From Curtobacterium sp. MCBA15_008 (GTDB lineage: Bacteria; Actinomycetota; Actinomycetes; Actinomycetales; Microbacteriaceae): a stretch of DNA of 64,000 bases. Below, one piece after another: positions 43,042-50,945 of the stretch. The notes beneath the pieces are model-generated. The model ran no database searches, was not told the DNA's origin, and saw only the letters and a list, made by a program, of their open reading frames with translations. The stretch covers positions 114,429-178,428 of the forward strand of contig NZ_MJGN01000016.1 of assembly GCF_001865065.1 (NCBI RefSeq). The letters are read 5' to 3'. Positions within the stretch are counted from its first letter, which is position 1. Each line of letters begins with the position of its first letter. Both the position numbers and the translations under genes were made by a program.

Positions 43042-43951
43042 AGCGGTCCGCGGGCACGTCGGTGCCACCACGTCGAACCGGACGGTCAACCCCCGTGCCG
43101 TCGCCAGGACGAAATCCGCGCCACGACCGGGGCGGGTCCGGCACGCGATCGGGTACGCCCTGCTCTGCCTCGTCACACTCCTGTTCGTCTCGCCGCTCAT
43201 CTACATGGTCGCGACGAGCCTCAAGCCCGCCGACCAGGTGTTCACCACCCCGCCGACGCTCTGGGGTCGCTCGCTCGAGTGGGACAACTACGTGCAGGCG
43301 TTCACCTACCTGCCGTTCGCCCGGTTCATCCTCAACGGGGTGTTCGTCGCCGCGGCCGGCACGGCGATCAACGTCGCCGTGGCCGTGCTCTCCGGGTACG
43401 CGTTCTCACGGTTGCGCTGGCGCGGCCGGAACACGGTGTTCCTGCTGTTCCTCGTCACGCTGATGATCCCGCAGGACGTCCTGGTCATCCCGATGTACGT
43501 GATGATGCAGGGCTTCGGCTGGGTTGACACGTTCCAGGCGCTCATCATCCCGTGGGCCTTCACCGCCCTCGGCGCGTTCCTGGTGCGACAGTTCTTCCTC
43601 ACCGTGCCGCAGGAGCTCGACGACGCCGCACGGGTGGACGGGGCCGGGGCGATCCGGACCTTCTTCTCGGTGATGCTCCCGCTCGCCCGACCGACCATGG
43701 CCGTCCTCGCGGTGTTCTCGTTCATCTCCTACTGGAACTCGTTCCTCTGGCCGCTCGTCGTCGTGAACGACGTCGAGGCCCACGGCACCATCCCGCTCGG
43801 CCTGCAGCAGTTCTTCGGGCAGCAGGGCTCCGAGTGGAACCTCGTGATGGCGGCCTCGGTGATCTCGATGCTGCCCACCGTGATCCTGCTCGTCCTGCTC
43901 CAGAAGCACCTCGTCAAGGGCATCGTCACCTCCGGCCTCGGCGGCCGCTGA
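43034..43951 (+). CDS. ABC sugar permease 2
   Basis: A 305-residue MalG-type subunit with six TM helices. The EAA loop is ELDDAARVDGAGAIRTFFSV; it starts with a basic cytoplasmic stretch (RTVNPRAVARTKSAPRPGRV). The start at 43034 overlaps the permease 1 end, so translation is coupled. It is 96 bp before the fucosidase gene. Confidence 0.92.
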   Translation: MSEAVRGHVGATTSNRTVNPRAVARTKSAPRPGRVRHAIGYALLCLVTLLFVSPLIYMVATSLKPADQVFTTPPTLWGRSLEWDNYVQAFTYLPFARFILNGVFVAAAGTAINVAVAVLSGYAFSRLRWRGRNTVFLLFLVTLMIPQDVLVIPMYVMMQGFGWVDTFQALIIPWAFTALGAFLVRQFFLTVPQELDDAARVDGAGAIRTFFSVMLPLARPTMAVLAVFSFISYWNSFLWPLVVVNDVEAHGTIPLGLQQFFGQQGSEWNLVMAASVISMLPTVILLVLLQKHLVKGIVTSGLGGR

Positions 43952-44047
43952 TCCAGCCGCACCGCGCCGTGGACGCGAGCACGTCGTGACCGCAGCGCAC
44001 CCCGACCACCCGCACCGTTCCTCCCGTCCGAAAGGAAGACTCGCCAC

Positions 44048-45373
44048 ATGACCATCACCGCACCTGCAGAGCCGCAGACCGCGACCGACGCCACCGGCCT
44101 GCCCGCGTGGTTCGCCCACGACCGGTTCGGCATGTTCATCCACTGGGGGCTCTACGCCCTGCCGGCACGGCACGAGTGGGTGAAGAACCGTGAACGGATC
44201 ACCGACGCGGACTACCAGAAGTACTTCGACCACTTCGACCCGGACCTGTTCGACGCCGCCGACTGGGCCCGCCGCGCCCGCGAGGCCGGGATGAAGTACG
44301 TGGTCCTCACCACGAAGCACCACGAGGGCTTCGCGCTCTGGGACTCGAAGCTCACCGACTACAAGGCGACGAACACCCGTTTCGGCCGCGACATCGTCCG
44401 CGAGTTCGTCGACGCCGTCCGGGCCGAGGGCCTGCGCGTCGGCTTCTACCACTCGCTCATCGACTGGCACCACCCGGACTTCACGATCGACGGCGTGCAC
44501 CCGCGACGGGACGACGGCGAGGCAGCGATCGCCGCGCTCAACGAGGGCCGCGACATGGCCCGGTACCGCGCGTACCTGCACGGGCAGGTCGAGGAGCTGC
44601 TGACCGACTACGGACGGATCGACTACCTCTTCTACGACTTCTCGTACCGCGACAACGACCACGAGGACATCTGGGGTGGCAAGGGCCGAGACGACTGGGG
44701 GTCCGAGGAGCTGCTCGACCTGACCAGGCGGCTCCAGCCGGGCATCATCGTCAACGACCGGCTCGACCTGCCCGGCGACATCGTCACCCCGGAGCAGTAC
44801 CAGCCGGACAAGCCGATGGAGGTCGACGGCGTGCGCGTGCCGTGGGAGGCCTGCCAGACCCTCAACGGCTCGTGGGGCTACGACCGCGACAACCTCAACG
44901 TGAAGAGCGTCGACCTGCTCGTCCGGATGCTCGTCGACGGCGTCTCGAACAACGGGAACATGCTGCTCAACGTCGGCCCGACCGGCCGCGGCGAGTTCGA
45001 CGGGGTCGCACGGACCGCGCTCGCCGGTATGGGGACGTGGATGCACCAGCACGCGCGGTCCGTCTACGGCGCGGGGCCGTCGTCCTTCCGGGCACCGGCG
45101 GGCACCGTGTACACGCAGAACGGGAACCGGCTGTACCTGCACCTGTTCACGTGGCCGTTCGAGCACGTGCACCTGGCCGGCCTGGCCGGGAGGGTCGAGT
45201 ACGCGCAGCTGCTCAACGACGCGTCCGAGATCCACTTCCGCGAGATCCCGGAGGGCACCCGTGCGCAGAACACCGGGCTCGGCGGACAGCCGGCCGGCAC
45301 CCTGACGGTGACCCTGCCGATCGTGCGGCCCGACGTCGCGGTGCCGGTGGTCGAGCTGTTCCTGCGCGACTGA
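44048..45373 (+). CDS. alpha-L-fucosidase (GH29)
   Basis: A 441-residue glycoside hydrolase lacking a signal peptide, so cytoplasmic: imported fucosides are cleaved inside. GH29 landmarks: AWFAHDRFGMFIHWGLYALP, YVVLTTKHHEGFALWDS, GFYHSLIDWHHPDF, and YLFYDFSYRD with the likely nucleophile Asp; NGNMLLNVGPTGRGEFD follows. The C-terminal beta domain is shortened but present. AAAGGAAGA precedes the ATG. The stop overlaps the ATG of the mutarotase-like gene. Confidence 0.93.
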   Translation: MTITAPAEPQTATDATGLPAWFAHDRFGMFIHWGLYALPARHEWVKNRERITDADYQKYFDHFDPDLFDAADWARRAREAGMKYVVLTTKHHEGFALWDSKLTDYKATNTRFGRDIVREFVDAVRAEGLRVGFYHSLIDWHHPDFTIDGVHPRRDDGEAAIAALNEGRDMARYRAYLHGQVEELLTDYGRIDYLFYDFSYRDNDHEDIWGGKGRDDWGSEELLDLTRRLQPGIIVNDRLDLPGDIVTPEQYQPDKPMEVDGVRVPWEACQTLNGSWGYDRDNLNVKSVDLLVRMLVDGVSNNGNMLLNVGPTGRGEFDGVARTALAGMGTWMHQHARSVYGAGPSSFRAPAGTVYTQNGNRLYLHLFTWPFEHVHLAGLAGRVEYAQLLNDASEIHFREIPEGTRAQNTGLGGQPAGTLTVTLPIVRPDVAVPVVELFLRD

Positions 45374-45693
45374 TGCAGCGCATCGTGTCGAGGACACGGT
45401 TGCGGGCGGGACAGGAGTCCGCCTACGAGGAGGCGCACGCCGCGATCCCGCCCGAACTGGTCGACCGACTCCGCGGGGCGGGGGTGTCGAACTGGAGCAT
45501 CTGGCGGGACGGGCGGGACCTGGTCCACCTGATCGAGGTCGAGGACTACCGCGCGATGCGCCGGTCGCTCGCCGACGACCCGGTGAACGCCGCCTGGCAG
45601 GACGTCATCAACCCGCTCCTCGAGGCGGACGACGACTACTCCGGCAGCGACGACGGGATCCCGCTCGTCTGGACGCTGGAGGGACAGGCATGA
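45373..45693 (+). CDS. L-rhamnose/L-fucose mutarotase-family protein
   Basis: A 106-residue small ferredoxin-like-fold protein of the RhaM/DUF718 type: RTRLRAGQESAYEEAHAAIP, SNWSIWRDGRDLVHLIEVED, PVNAAWQDVINPLLE. It would interconvert the alpha and beta anomers of the 6-deoxysugar, feeding the dehydrogenase with the right anomer. It overlaps the neighbouring genes on both sides (TGATG and ATGA), so it is tightly coupled to fucosidase and aldo/keto reductase. Confidence 0.88.
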   Translation: MQRIVSRTRLRAGQESAYEEAHAAIPPELVDRLRGAGVSNWSIWRDGRDLVHLIEVEDYRAMRRSLADDPVNAAWQDVINPLLEADDDYSGSDDGIPLVWTLEGQA

Positions 45694-46652
45694 CCGACCT
45701 CGCCGTGGACCTCGACCGCGGGCCGTTCTGGCTCGGCGGTGCCGGCATCGCCAACCTGCTGCACGCGGTGTCCGACGAGGACGCCCGGGCCACCGTCGAC
45801 GCGGCGTGGGACGTCGGCGTGCGGGGGTTCGACACGGCGCCGCACTACGGCCTCGGGCTGTCCGAACGGCGACTCGGGGCGGCGCTCGCCGACCGGCCGC
45901 GTTCGGACTACCTGGTCTCGACGAAGGTCGGCCGGCTGCTCGTACCCGGTCGCGGCGACGGCGACGACCTGGCGTCGGGCGGGTTCGCGGTGCCGGACGA
46001 CCTGGTCCGGCAGTGGGACCCGTCCCCGTCGGGCGTCCGTCGTTCGCTCGACGAGTCGCTCGACCGGCTCGGTCTCGACCACGTGGACATCGCGTACCTG
46101 CACGACCCGGACGTGTACTCGCTGACCGACGGGCTGACGCAGGCGCTGCCGACCCTCGCCGAGCTGCGGGACGAGGGCGTGGTGCGCGCCGTCGGCGTGG
46201 GGTCGAACTCGGTGTCCGCGCTCGAGGGCGCCGTCGAGACCGGGCTGTGCGACGTCGTCATGCTCGCCGGTCGGTACACGCTGCTCGAGCAGCCTGCGGC
46301 GTCGCTCGTCGCACGGTGCGGGGAACTCGGTGTCGCCGTGGTCGCGGTCGGGGTCTACAACTCGGGGCTGCTCGGGCAGGACCGTCCGGACGCGTCGGCG
46401 ACCTACGACTACGCCACCGCGCCGGCTCCGGTCCTGGCGCGGGCGAACGCCGTCGCGGACGTCTGCGAACGGCACGGGGTCACGCTGCCCGAGGCCGCGC
46501 TGGCCTTCCCCCGCCGGGCCGCAGCCGTCCGGGCGATCGCCCTCGGGGCCCAGTCCGCGGAGCAGGTGCGGGAGAACGCCGGACGGGCGGCGGCGGACGT
46601 CCCCGAGGCGCTCTGGGGCGAGCTGCGCGCCGCGGGCCTGCTCGACGCCTGA
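45690..46652 (+). CDS. aldo/keto reductase, L-fucose dehydrogenase-like
   Basis: A 320-residue TIM-barrel oxidoreductase of the D-threo-aldose/L-fucose 1-dehydrogenase branch. Catalytic tetrad: Asp and Tyr in GVRGFDTAPHYGLGLSERRL, Lys in STKVGRLL, His in AYLHDPDVY. It should oxidise L-fucose to L-fuconolactone with NAD(P)+. It is the last gene of the rightward operon, and the start overlaps the mutarotase gene. The substrate is assigned from family and context. Confidence 0.85.
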   Translation: MTDLAVDLDRGPFWLGGAGIANLLHAVSDEDARATVDAAWDVGVRGFDTAPHYGLGLSERRLGAALADRPRSDYLVSTKVGRLLVPGRGDGDDLASGGFAVPDDLVRQWDPSPSGVRRSLDESLDRLGLDHVDIAYLHDPDVYSLTDGLTQALPTLAELRDEGVVRAVGVGSNSVSALEGAVETGLCDVVMLAGRYTLLEQPAASLVARCGELGVAVVAVGVYNSGLLGQDRPDASATYDYATAPAPVLARANAVADVCERHGVTLPEAALAFPRRAAAVRAIALGAQSAEQVRENAGRAAADVPEALWGELRAAGLLDA

Positions 46653-46658
46653 CCCGTG

Positions 46659-46719
46659 GAACCACGAATCCGACATCGAACCAGGGCAATCGCCCGGTTC
46701 GATGTCGGATTCGTGGTTC
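46659..46719. terminator. 24-bp-arm perfect palindrome between convergent genes
   Basis: GAACCACGAATCCGACATCG... (46659-46682) is exactly complementary to 46696-46719, and the loop itself folds (GGGC-AATC-GCCC). It lies 6 bp after the fucose operon and before the GlsB-like gene from the other strand. It is a bidirectional terminator candidate. Confidence 0.75.
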
Positions 46720-46746
46720 TTCGCGCGCCGCTCGGCGCCGTCGCGA

Positions 46747-47028
46747 CTAGCGCGTGCGGGCGCTGCTGCGGCCCGAGACCTTCAGGTAGATGAACAGCAC
46801 GATGATCGCGCCGATGATCGAGCCGATGATGCCGGCCGGCTGGAAGAAGCCGTCCATCGGGTCGTGCTGGAAGATCAGGAAGCCCAGGAAGCCTCCGACG
46901 AACGAGCCGATGATGCCGAGCAGGATGGTCATCGGGATCGAGATGTGCTGCTTCCCGGGCATGACGAGTCGGGCGACGGCGCCAGCGATGAGTCCGACGA
47001 TGATGAGGCTGATGATGAGACCGAGCAC
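46747..47028 (-). CDS. GlsB/YeaQ/YmgE (transglycosylase-associated) membrane protein
   Basis: A 93-residue protein with three hydrophobic helices (LGLIISLIIVGLIAGAVARL, ILLGIIGSFVGGFLGFLIF, IIGSIIGAIIVLFIYLKV), the family's usual size and glycine pattern. GTG start with a perfect AAGGAGG ribosome-binding site. The family is often stress-induced; molecular function is unknown. It is unrelated to fucose metabolism despite lying inside the cluster. Confidence 0.9.
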   Translation of the reverse strand: MLGLIISLIIVGLIAGAVARLVMPGKQHISIPMTILLGIIGSFVGGFLGFLIFQHDPMDGFFQPAGIIGSIIGAIIVLFIYLKVSGRSSARTR

Positions 47029-47123
47029 GGTTTCCTCCTTGTGGGGTCAACGTGTCCAGCGGGTTGCCGGGTTCACGACCGACGTCCTACCCAACACGAC
47101 GGTGCCCCAGCGCGTTCTCAGGT

Positions 47124-47801
47124 TCAGTCGAGGGACCGGCGCAGCCAGCGCTCGACGCCCTCGACGTGCGACACCACGAGGGACTGCACGAGTTGCGGAT
47201 CACGGCGGCGGATCGCGTCCACGATCGCGGCGTGCTCGTCGAGCGTGCGTTGCACCGAGCCGTTCTGGGTGAGGCCGCGCCAGACCCGCACGCGCACGGT
47301 CTTGCTCGACAGGGCGTCGAGCAGCCCGGACAGGTACTGGTTGCCGCCGATGCCGGCGATGGTCGAGTGGAACAGCAGGTCGTGGGCGACGAGGTCCTCG
47401 ACGCCCGTGTCCTCGCCGACCGACGCCATCAGGGTCGCCAGGTCGTCGATCTGCTGCTCGGAGGCGCGGGCCGTCGCGAGCACGGCGGACGCGGGTTCGA
47501 GGATGCGCCGGACCTCGAGCAGGTCGACGAGCGAGCGGTCGTGGTGCATGTCGACGACGAACGACACCGCCTCGAGCAGGACGCCCGGCTCGAGGGAGGT
47601 GACGTAGGTGCCGTCGCCGCGGCGGACGTCGAGCACGCGGATGAGTTCGAGGGCCTTCACCGCTTCGCGCAGGCTGTTCCGTGACAGCCCGAGCGACTCG
47701 CTCAGCTCCTTCTCGGGCGGGAGGCGCTGCCCGGGCTGGAGCTCGCCGCTCACGATCATCTGCTGGATGCGCGCGATCGCGTCGTCGGTCAGCGAAGCCA
47801 C
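47124..47801 (-). CDS. FadR-subfamily GntR regulator (predicted fucose repressor)
   Basis: A 225-residue repressor. The winged helix is at about 5-70 (GELQPGQRLPPEKELSESLG, SRNSLREAVKALELIRVLDV), and an all-helical FCD ligand domain follows with metal/ligand His candidates in HDLLFHSTIAG and SHVEGVERW. GTG start with AGGAGGTGG upstream. It lies between the two arms of the fucose regulon. FadR-type proteins of sugar-acid pathways usually sense the acid or keto-acid intermediate; here the shared 15-bp operator is the likely target. Confidence 0.88.
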   Translation of the reverse strand: MASLTDDAIARIQQMIVSGELQPGQRLPPEKELSESLGLSRNSLREAVKALELIRVLDVRRGDGTYVTSLEPGVLLEAVSFVVDMHHDRSLVDLLEVRRILEPASAVLATARASEQQIDDLATLMASVGEDTGVEDLVAHDLLFHSTIAGIGGNQYLSGLLDALSSKTVRVRVWRGLTQNGSVQRTLDEHAAIVDAIRRRDPQLVQSLVVSHVEGVERWLRRSLD

Positions 47802-47884
47802 ACGTCCACCTCCTGCTCAGCCCACTCGCGGACGCGACCGGACAGGTCGACGATAGTCGTGCCTCCAGGCCGGGACCGGCAGCA

Positions 47885-48634
47885 TCAGGCGGGCCGGAGC
47901 CGGAGCGACTGCATGCCGCCGTCGACGGCCAGGTCGACGCCCGTCGTCGACCGGGCGAGGGGGCTCGTCAGGTAGGCGACCGCCTCGGCGACCTCTTCGG
48001 CCGCGACGAGCCGCCCGTGCGGCTGTCTGGCTTCGAGGGCCGCGCGCTCGGCGGCCGGGTCGGCGGCGGTCGACAGCAGGCGACCGACCCACGGGGTGTC
48101 CGCGGTGCCCGGGTTGACCGCGTTCACCCGGATGCCCTCGCGGAGGTGGTCGGCGGCCATCGCACGGGTGAGCGCCGCGATCGCGCCCTTCGTGGCGGAG
48201 TACAGCGCACGCTGGGGCAGGCCGGCGGTGGCGGCGATCGAGCACGTGTTGACGATGCTCGCGTTCCCGGAGGCGCGGAGGTGTGGGAGTGCTGCGCGGG
48301 AGAGCCGGACGGCACCGAGGACGTTGACCTCGTACACGCGACGCCACTCGTCGTCGGGGTTGTCCTCGACGGTGCCCTGCGCGCCGATGCCGGCGTTGTT
48401 GACGAGGACCTCGAGGCCCCCGAGCTGGTCGACCGCCGAGGACACCGCTGCGCGCACGGACTCGTCGGAGGAGACGTCGCAGGTGACGGAGACGACACCC
48501 TCGGCACTCGAGGGCTGCAGGTCGAGCACGGCCACGGTGGCACCGCGGTCCTGCAACGCGCTGACGATCGCGGCACCGATGCCGGACGCGCCGCCGGTGA
48601 CGATCGCGCGGACGCCGTCGTGTGACCCGCCCAT
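47885..48634 (-). CDS. short-chain dehydrogenase, 2-keto-3-deoxy-L-fuconate dehydrogenase-like
   Basis: A 249-residue NAD(P)-dependent SDR: cofactor motif TGGASGIG, NNAGIG, catalytic Ser in NTCSIAAT, and YSATK. In the non-phosphorylative fucose route it would oxidise 2-keto-3-deoxy-L-fuconate to the 2,4-diketo acid. The ATG at 48634 overlaps the stop of the FAH-family gene (TGATG); a GTG one codon earlier also exists. A half-copy of the TGGAGGCGCG palindrome lies near 47857, between this gene and the regulator. Confidence 0.87.
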   Translation of the reverse strand: MGGSHDGVRAIVTGGASGIGAAIVSALQDRGATVAVLDLQPSSAEGVVSVTCDVSSDESVRAAVSSAVDQLGGLEVLVNNAGIGAQGTVEDNPDDEWRRVYEVNVLGAVRLSRAALPHLRASGNASIVNTCSIAATAGLPQRALYSATKGAIAALTRAMAADHLREGIRVNAVNPGTADTPWVGRLLSTAADPAAERAALEARQPHGRLVAAEEVAEAVAYLTSPLARSTTGVDLAVDGGMQSLRLRPA

Positions 48635-49497
48635 CACGCCGCCCCGATCGTCTGCCGCTGCGTGCCGAGGCCCTCGGCGGTGAGCTCGACGACGTCACCG
48701 GGCTGCAGGTACGGGGCACCGCTGCCGAGCGCCACACCCGCCGGGGTCCCGGTGCTGATGACGTCGCCCGGGTACAGCACCATGAACTGCGACAAGTACC
48801 GGACGATCTCCGCCGGCTTGAAGATCATGTCCGCGGTGGTGCCGTCCTGCCGCACCTCGCCGTTCACGGTGAGGTGCAGTGCGAGTGCCTCCGGGTCGAG
48901 CCCGGCGTCCCGCAGCGACGACGGGGTGACGAGCCACGGCCCGAGCGGGTTGAAGGTCTCGCACGACTTGCCCTTGTCCCACTGGCCGCCGCGCTCGAGC
49001 TGGAACGCGCGCTCGGAGACGTCGTTGGCGATGGCGTACCCGGCGATGTGGGTCGCGGCCTCGGTCTCGGACTCGCAGTAGCGCGCGGTCGTGCCGATCA
49101 CGATCGCGAGTTCGATCTCCCAGTCGGTCTTCGTGCTGCCGCGGGGGACCAGGACCTCGTCGTCGGGGCCGATCACCGTCATCGGGTCCTTCATGAACAC
49201 GATCGGCTCGGTCGGGATGTCGGCGCCCGTCTCGGCGGCGTGGTCGCGGTAGTTCAGGCCGATGCAGACGACCTTGCCGGGTCGGGCGACCGGAGCGCCG
49301 CGGCGGAGGGCATCGGCGTCCGGGACGGGCCGCAGGTCGCCGGCGCTGCGGGCGTGCTGCACGCGGCCGATCGGGTCGGACGCCAGGAACGTCCCCGAGA
49401 CGTCGTTCGTGATCGGGCGGAGGTCGAGGACCTCGCCGTCGGTGTCGATGGCCACGGGGATCTCGCTCCCCGCCGGGCCGAGTCGTGCGAACCGCAT
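48634..49497 (-). CDS. FAH-family hydrolase (2,4-diketo-3-deoxy-L-fuconate hydrolase-like)
   Basis: A 287-residue enzyme of the fumarylacetoacetate-hydrolase fold. The core has CIGLNYRDHAAETGADIPTE, metal-binding acids in TDWEIELAIVIG, and DVSERAFQLERGGQWDKGKS. It would cleave the 2,4-diketo acid to pyruvate and L-lactate. The ATG at 49497 has GAGCGAGGAA upstream. A copy of the fucose operator lies 34-48 bp before the start, overlapping the end of the lactonase gene, so it may have its own regulated promoter. Confidence 0.88.
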   Translation of the reverse strand: MRFARLGPAGSEIPVAIDTDGEVLDLRPITNDVSGTFLASDPIGRVQHARSAGDLRPVPDADALRRGAPVARPGKVVCIGLNYRDHAAETGADIPTEPIVFMKDPMTVIGPDDEVLVPRGSTKTDWEIELAIVIGTTARYCESETEAATHIAGYAIANDVSERAFQLERGGQWDKGKSCETFNPLGPWLVTPSSLRDAGLDPEALALHLTVNGEVRQDGTTADMIFKPAEIVRYLSQFMVLYPGDVISTGTPAGVALGSGAPYLQPGDVVELTAEGLGTQRQTIGAA

Positions 49498-49530
49498 CGT
49501 TCCTCGCTCTCCTGCTGCGCCGGTGCAGCG

Positions 49531-49545
49531 GAAACATCCTATGTC
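49531..49545 (-). promoter_or_regulatory. fucose regulon operator 2
   Basis: On the minus strand GACATAGGATGTTTC, 14 of 15 identical to operator 1. It overlaps the stop codon of the lactonase gene and precedes the FAH-family gene. Confidence 0.65.
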
Positions 49546-50417
49546 TGTGGATGCTCCCCGGCAAGGTAGATGCGCTCGGCGGTCCCGCGGAACACCGCGT
49601 CGCGCTCCTCCGGTCCGAGGTCGGCGAGGGCGGTGGTGGTCGTGGCGAGGACCTCGGCGTAGTCGGTGGCGAGCGTCGACACCGGCCAGTCCGAGCCGAA
49701 CAGGGAGCGGTCCGGGCCGAAGAGCTCGACGACCTCGCGGGCGTAGCGGGCCACGGGGCGGTCGCGCCAGTCGTCGCCGGCTTCGGTGAGGAGGCCGGAG
49801 ACCTTGCACACCACGTTCGGGCGCGCGGCGACGTCGCGCATCCGGGCCCGCCAGGCGTCGGCGACCTCGCGGCCTTCGCCGCTGTCCTGCGTGCCCGATC
49901 GGTCGCGCGCGATCGCTGGCTTGCCCGCGTGGTCGAGCACGAACACCGCCTCCGGCACGGCGTCGACCAGCGCGAGAGCGGCGGGGTGTTCCCGCTCGCG
50001 GACGAGCAGGTCGAACACGAGCCCGGCGGCGGCCACGGCACGGACACCGCGGACCACGTCCGGGCGTGCGAGCCAGGACGGATCGGGTTCGTCGTGCGCC
50101 TGGTGCCGGATGCCGACCAACCGCTCGCCACCCGGTAGCGCCCGCACGACCGCGAGTCGGTCGGCGACGTCCGGCGCGGTCAGGTCCACCCATCCGACGA
50201 CTCCGGCGACCGGCCCGGGCTGCGCGAGGAGCCACGCCGTCTCGCCGGGATCGTGCACGGCCTGCACGACGACGGTGCGCGTGACGTCGGTGTCCCGGGT
50301 GACCGCACGGAGGTCGTCCACGTCGAACCGGCGCCGGATCGGGGCGACCGAGTCGTCCATCCAGGGGTACGGCCGGTCGGCTGGATCCCAGAGGTGGTGG
50401 TGAGCGTCGATGATCAC
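49539..50417 (-). CDS. L-fuconolactonase (amidohydrolase superfamily, COG3618-type)
   Basis: A 292-residue TIM-barrel hydrolase. The N-terminal IIDAHHHLWDP supplies the HxH pair; further ligands are in GIRHQAHDEPD, VLDHAGKP and LFGSDWPVSTL (Asp). It would open L-fuconolactone to L-fuconate, linking the aldo/keto reductase with the dehydratase. GTG start; a -10 is not clear, but operator 3 lies 16-30 bp upstream. It is the first gene of the leftward fucose operon. Confidence 0.88.
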   Translation of the reverse strand: MIIDAHHHLWDPADRPYPWMDDSVAPIRRRFDVDDLRAVTRDTDVTRTVVVQAVHDPGETAWLLAQPGPVAGVVGWVDLTAPDVADRLAVVRALPGGERLVGIRHQAHDEPDPSWLARPDVVRGVRAVAAAGLVFDLLVREREHPAALALVDAVPEAVFVLDHAGKPAIARDRSGTQDSGEGREVADAWRARMRDVAARPNVVCKVSGLLTEAGDDWRDRPVARYAREVVELFGPDRSLFGSDWPVSTLATDYAEVLATTTTALADLGPEERDAVFRGTAERIYLAGEHPQT

Positions 50418-50432
50418 GCGGCCATCATGCCC

Positions 50433-50447
50433 GATTCATCCGATGTC
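50433..50447 (-). promoter_or_regulatory. fucose regulon operator 3
   Basis: On the minus strand GACATCGGATGAATC, 13 of 15 identical to operator 1, just upstream of the lactonase GTG. Confidence 0.6.
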
Positions 50448-50500
50448 CGACCGTTCGACCGTTCGACGGGTTCGACCGGTTCGACCTATGACACCCGCGA

Positions 50501-50578
50501 TGGAAAGCGGAAGCGGGCGTACTCGGTCAGAAGTTCCGACCAGGTACGCCCTATTCGACCAGGTACGCCTGATTGGAC
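50501..50578. repeat. GCGTA...CGACC element with duplicated right arm, copy 2
   Basis: Begins TGGAAAGCGGAAGCGGGCGT; the arm GGGCGTACTCGGTC faces CGACCAGGTACGCCC, and the right arm is repeated directly as TTCGACCAGGTACGCC. Same order and spacing as the element at 39111-39187. Preceded by several TTCGACC units (50453-50486). Confidence 0.6.
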
Positions 50579-50608
50579 AAGGCGCGTGCGCCCGGCCCGG
50601 ACCCGCGC

Positions 50609-50872
50609 TCAGGCCAGCGACGCGGCCTCGAGCTCGGAGCGCAGCTCGGCGTCGGACGGCTCCACGAAGTGCTTGCCGTTGGGCAGCACCACGACGGGGA
50701 TGTTCTTCCGCCCGCTGATCGCCTCGGCGCGGTCCGCCGCGGAGAGGTCTGCCTCGACGTCCACGTACTCGTAGTCCACGCCGAGCGTGTCGAGCAGCGC
50801 CTTGGACCGTCGGCAGTCGCGGCACCAGTCGGCACCGAACATCGTCACCTTGTCGAACGTCTCGTCAGTCAT
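50609..50872 (-). CDS. glutaredoxin/mycoredoxin-like protein
   Basis: An 87-residue thioredoxin-fold protein. Active site WCRDC near residues 16-20 (FGADWCRDCRRSKALLDTLG); cis-Pro in NIPVVVLP; C-terminal helix DAELRSELEAASLA. The CRDC site is unlike the CGYC of mycoredoxin-1 but matches the actinobacterial Grx-like group. It probably reduces mixed disulfides, with mycothiol as the expected thiol in this phylum. GGGGTGG precedes the ATG. Confidence 0.85.
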   Translation of the reverse strand: MTDETFDKVTMFGADWCRDCRRSKALLDTLGVDYEYVDVEADLSAADRAEAISGRKNIPVVVLPNGKHFVEPSDAELRSELEAASLA

Positions 50873-50945
50873 GCCACCCCGAACAGATGACTCGATCCCG
50901 CCATTCCCGCGGTCGTACCGTACGCCGTCGGAGCACCATGTCCCC

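Noticed and set aside
46659-46719. A fourth fucose operator within the long palindrome
   Set aside because: It shares only GACATCG; the GATGT half and flanking bases of the 15-mer do not match in place.
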